Assembly (NCBI RefSeq): GCF_030580655.1 | Contig: NZ_JAUQTB010000006.1 | Span: 185,147 to 249,146 of the forward strand | Reading direction: 5' to 3' | DNA from: Paenibacillus lacisoli | Lineage (GTDB): Bacteria; Bacillota; Bacilli; Paenibacillales; Paenibacillaceae | DNA length: 64,000 nt | Shown here: positions 62,218 to 64,000 of the stretch, piece after piece | Layout: every line of letters starts with the position of its first letter | How positions within the stretch are numbered: position 1 is the stretch's first letter | The notes under the pieces: generated by a model | The model's database searches: none | Told to the model about the DNA's origin: nothing | Seen by the model: only the letters and a program-made list of their open reading frames with translations | Program-made: the position numbers and the translations under genes

Positions 62218-63858
62218 ATGGAAACCGGGGATAAAGAAGCTTACACGTTCCAGTCAGGAACGACAGAGAAGCAGCCGGCAGGAGCTGTGCTTATGGTGCA
62301 GGGAACTGCATCCGACGTAGGTAAAAGTGTGATCACCACGGCTTTATGCCGCGTCTTCACCCAGGACGGGCTGCGTACCGCGCCGTTCAAGTCACAGAAT
62401 ATGGCGTTGAATTCATATGTTACCGCGGATGGCAAGGAAATCGGACGTGCTCAGGGCGTGCAGGCGGAAGCCTGCGGGATTGACGCCACAACCGATATGA
62501 ACCCGGTCCTTCTGAAACCGGTGAAGGATATGCACTCCCAGATCGTGGTTCACGGCGTACCGCTGACTCAAATGAGCGCTATGGATTACCGCTCGGTATT
62601 CCTGCCTCAAGCGAGAGGAATGGTGATGGAGGCGCTGAATCGTCTCCGCGACCAATATGATTTGGTGATTATGGAAGGAGCGGGCAGCCCTGCTGAGATT
62701 AATCTGAAGGACCGCGATATTGTCAACATGAATCTGGCCGGCTGGGCGGATGCACCCGTGCTGCTCGCGGCCGATATTGACCGCGGCGGGGTATTTGCTT
62801 CGCTGGTCGGTACGCTGGAGCTGCTCGAACCGCATGAGAGGCAGAGAGTGAAGGGTTTTATTATTAACAAATTCCGCGGAGATCTTGCGCTGCTGCAGCC
62901 GGGTCTGGATTGGCTGGAGCAGCGTACGGGTATTCCGGTCATCGGGGTGCTGCCGCATTTGCAGGATATAGCGATTGAAGCGGAAGATTCGGTCGTGCTG
63001 GATACGAAGACGCCGGTCATCCGCTCTGCATCCAGCGGCCTTCTGGATATCGCGGTCATCCGTCATCCCCGAATCTCTAATTTTACTGACATGGATGCGT
63101 TGTCCGCAGAGCCGGATGTTGCGCTTCGTTATGTCACATCGTCACATGAATTGGGGATACCGGATGCCATTCTGCTGCCCGGGACCAAGGATACGATTGG
63201 AGATCTGCAGGTATTGGCAGAACTAGGACTGGATCAGGCGATACAAAATGCTATGACATCAGGTACCTGCCAGCTGGTAGGTATTTGCGGAGGATATCAG
63301 ATGCTGGGAACCTCCCTGCTGGACCCGGAGGGTGTCGAGTCAGGGGAACCCCGGGAAGCAGAAGGTCTAGGATGGCTGCCGCTCACCACAACATTTCTGC
63401 AGCATAAACGGACCCTTCAGGTGCAGGGAGAGACGCATCCGGACAGTCCGGTTCCGGCAGCAGCGGCAGGAGGTCCCACAGCTGCGGGATCAGACCGGCT
63501 GCCCATCCGGGGATATGAGATCCACATGGGAACGACGGAATGCCAGGAAGACACAGACACATGTCCACTGTTTGTGATTGAAACGGCGGACGGAGGTCAG
63601 ACGGTTGAAGGGCGTGCCTTGGCTAATGGGTCGGTATGGGGTACCTATTTGCACGGTATTTTCGATAATGACCGTTTCCGCCGCTGCTGGCTGGATGCGC
63701 TGCGCTCCCATAAAGGACTGTCTCCATTGGCAGTGACGTTTGATGCCCGGCAGCGAAAAGAGCAGGAATTCGATCGAATCGCAGACTGGGTCCGCGAGCA
63801 TCTGGATATGGATGCTGTTTATCGCATAGCGGGTTTCGCTTCCGGCGGGGTCAAGTAG
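62218..63858 (+). CDS. cbiP: cobyric acid synthase (glutamine-hydrolysing)
   Basis: A 546-residue amidotransferase adding four amide groups to adenosylcobyrinic acid diamide. The N-terminal synthetase domain has VQGTASDVGKSVITTALCRVF, FKSQNMALNS and EGAGSPAEINL. The C-terminal glutaminase domain has Cys in LVGICGGYQMLG and His in GTYLHGIFDND. It seems complete, slightly longer than the usual 490-510 residues because of a Pro/Ala-rich loop near residue 415 (SPVPAAAAGGPTAAG). The last gene of the operon. Confidence 0.95.
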   Translation: METGDKEAYTFQSGTTEKQPAGAVLMVQGTASDVGKSVITTALCRVFTQDGLRTAPFKSQNMALNSYVTADGKEIGRAQGVQAEACGIDATTDMNPVLLKPVKDMHSQIVVHGVPLTQMSAMDYRSVFLPQARGMVMEALNRLRDQYDLVIMEGAGSPAEINLKDRDIVNMNLAGWADAPVLLAADIDRGGVFASLVGTLELLEPHERQRVKGFIINKFRGDLALLQPGLDWLEQRTGIPVIGVLPHLQDIAIEAEDSVVLDTKTPVIRSASSGLLDIAVIRHPRISNFTDMDALSAEPDVALRYVTSSHELGIPDAILLPGTKDTIGDLQVLAELGLDQAIQNAMTSGTCQLVGICGGYQMLGTSLLDPEGVESGEPREAEGLGWLPLTTTFLQHKRTLQVQGETHPDSPVPAAAAGGPTAAGSDRLPIRGYEIHMGTTECQEDTDTCPLFVIETADGGQTVEGRALANGSVWGTYLHGIFDNDRFRRCWLDALRSHKGLSPLAVTFDARQRKEQEFDRIADWVREHLDMDAVYRIAGFASGGVK

Positions 63859-63886
63859 AAGGATATCCGGCCATCATGGTCATACT

Positions 63887-63908
63887 AATCAAAAAGCCGA
63901 CTGCAGCT
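63887..63908 (+). terminator. left arm of a disrupted cbiP terminator
   Basis: AAAAAGCCGACTGCAG looks like the 5' arm of an intrinsic terminator. The matching CTGCAGTCGGC plus T-run is missing because an insertion sequence begins directly after it. Inferred, since the other side lies outside the window. Confidence 0.4.
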
Positions 63909-64000
63909 TGATATTATCCCCTCTAAGTAGACAGTGTGTAAAAAGCGCACTAATGTTTACTTGGAGGGGATTTTTCATGGGCGAAATACGGAAGACATAT
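63909..64000 (+). mobile_element. left end of an IS3-family-like insertion sequence
   Basis: From TG at 63909 the sequence runs ATTATCCCCTCTAAGTAGAC, like the terminal repeats of IS3/IS150-type elements (TG...CCCC.AAAAGTTAGACA). A second copy in inverted orientation (GTTTACTTGGAGGGGAT) ends just before the transposase start. The element continues past the window. Confidence 0.6.
63977..64000 (+). CDS. IS3-like transposase OrfA, 3' end outside window
   Basis: ATG 63977 opens MGEIRKTY before the window ends. This resembles the start of helix-turn-helix OrfA proteins of IS3/IS150 elements. GGAGGGG lies 6-8 bases upstream but can pair with the element's own left end. Only eight codons are visible. 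Confidence 0.45.

Noticed and set aside
1..64000. CRISPR arrays, prophage or rRNA
   Set aside because: No regularly spaced direct repeats, phage structural genes or rRNA sequence were seen in the window; the only mobile element is at the right edge.

Overview
The window looks like chromosome from a Paenibacillus-type Firmicute. The evidence is strong AAGGAGG-type ribosome binding sites with frequent TTG and GTG starts, B. subtilis-like housekeeping proteins (LplJ, YvyE, Pgi, Tkt, TagA), ydaO-class and cobalamin riboswitches, and many U-tailed terminators. The assignment rests on style of sequence, not on a database search.

Layout. 1-9530: mostly single genes. They are a partial protein, an orphan UreF-like protein, tRNA-Leu(GAG), an orphan OmpR-type regulator, glutathione peroxidase, two c-di-AMP riboswitches in series ahead of a small Rossmann-like gene, mntH, ohr, a small Cys-rich protein, a DCC thiol-disulfide protein, and a minus-strand pair encoding a lipoprotein and a secreted nuclease. 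9697-20480: a Tad/Flp pilus operon (tadZ, tadA, tadB, tadC, flp, three TadE/TadG-like exported proteins, prepilin peptidase, and a membrane protein with an FHA domain), preceded by a promoter and a leader hairpin resembling a terminator. 20612-24350: a small membrane protein, a sugar-epimerase-like protein, nfo with a C-terminal extension, and purU.

24474-37323: eight tightly packed genes. They encode a membrane-anchored extracytoplasmic protein, an ABC ATPase and permease, a coiled-coil membrane protein, a MoxR AAA+ ATPase, a DUF58 protein and two large von Willebrand factor A membrane proteins. This looks like one envelope machine of unknown job and is the most promising poorly described system here.

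37380-50031: metabolism and regulators: tkt and pgi (with codon use typical of highly expressed genes), yvyE-tetR, yjbQ, an orphan cysA-like ATPase, a PhnP-like hydrolase, an AraC/BtrH-N pair, a HAD phosphatase and lplJ.

50177-63858: corrinoid salvage and nucleotide-loop assembly in two blocks. cobD-cbiZ-cbiB-cobC has its own promoter and no visible B12 aptamer. The block btuF-btuC-btuD-cobT-cobU-cobS-cbiP lies behind a canonical cobalamin riboswitch. Between them are tagA, a NUDIX gene and a broken HD-nucleotidase gene. Together the two blocks would import corrinoids, strip foreign lower ligands, rebuild the aminopropanol arm and attach dimethylbenzimidazole; no corrin-ring genes are present. 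The right edge (about 63909 on) enters an IS3-like insertion sequence that appears to have landed in the terminator of cbiP.
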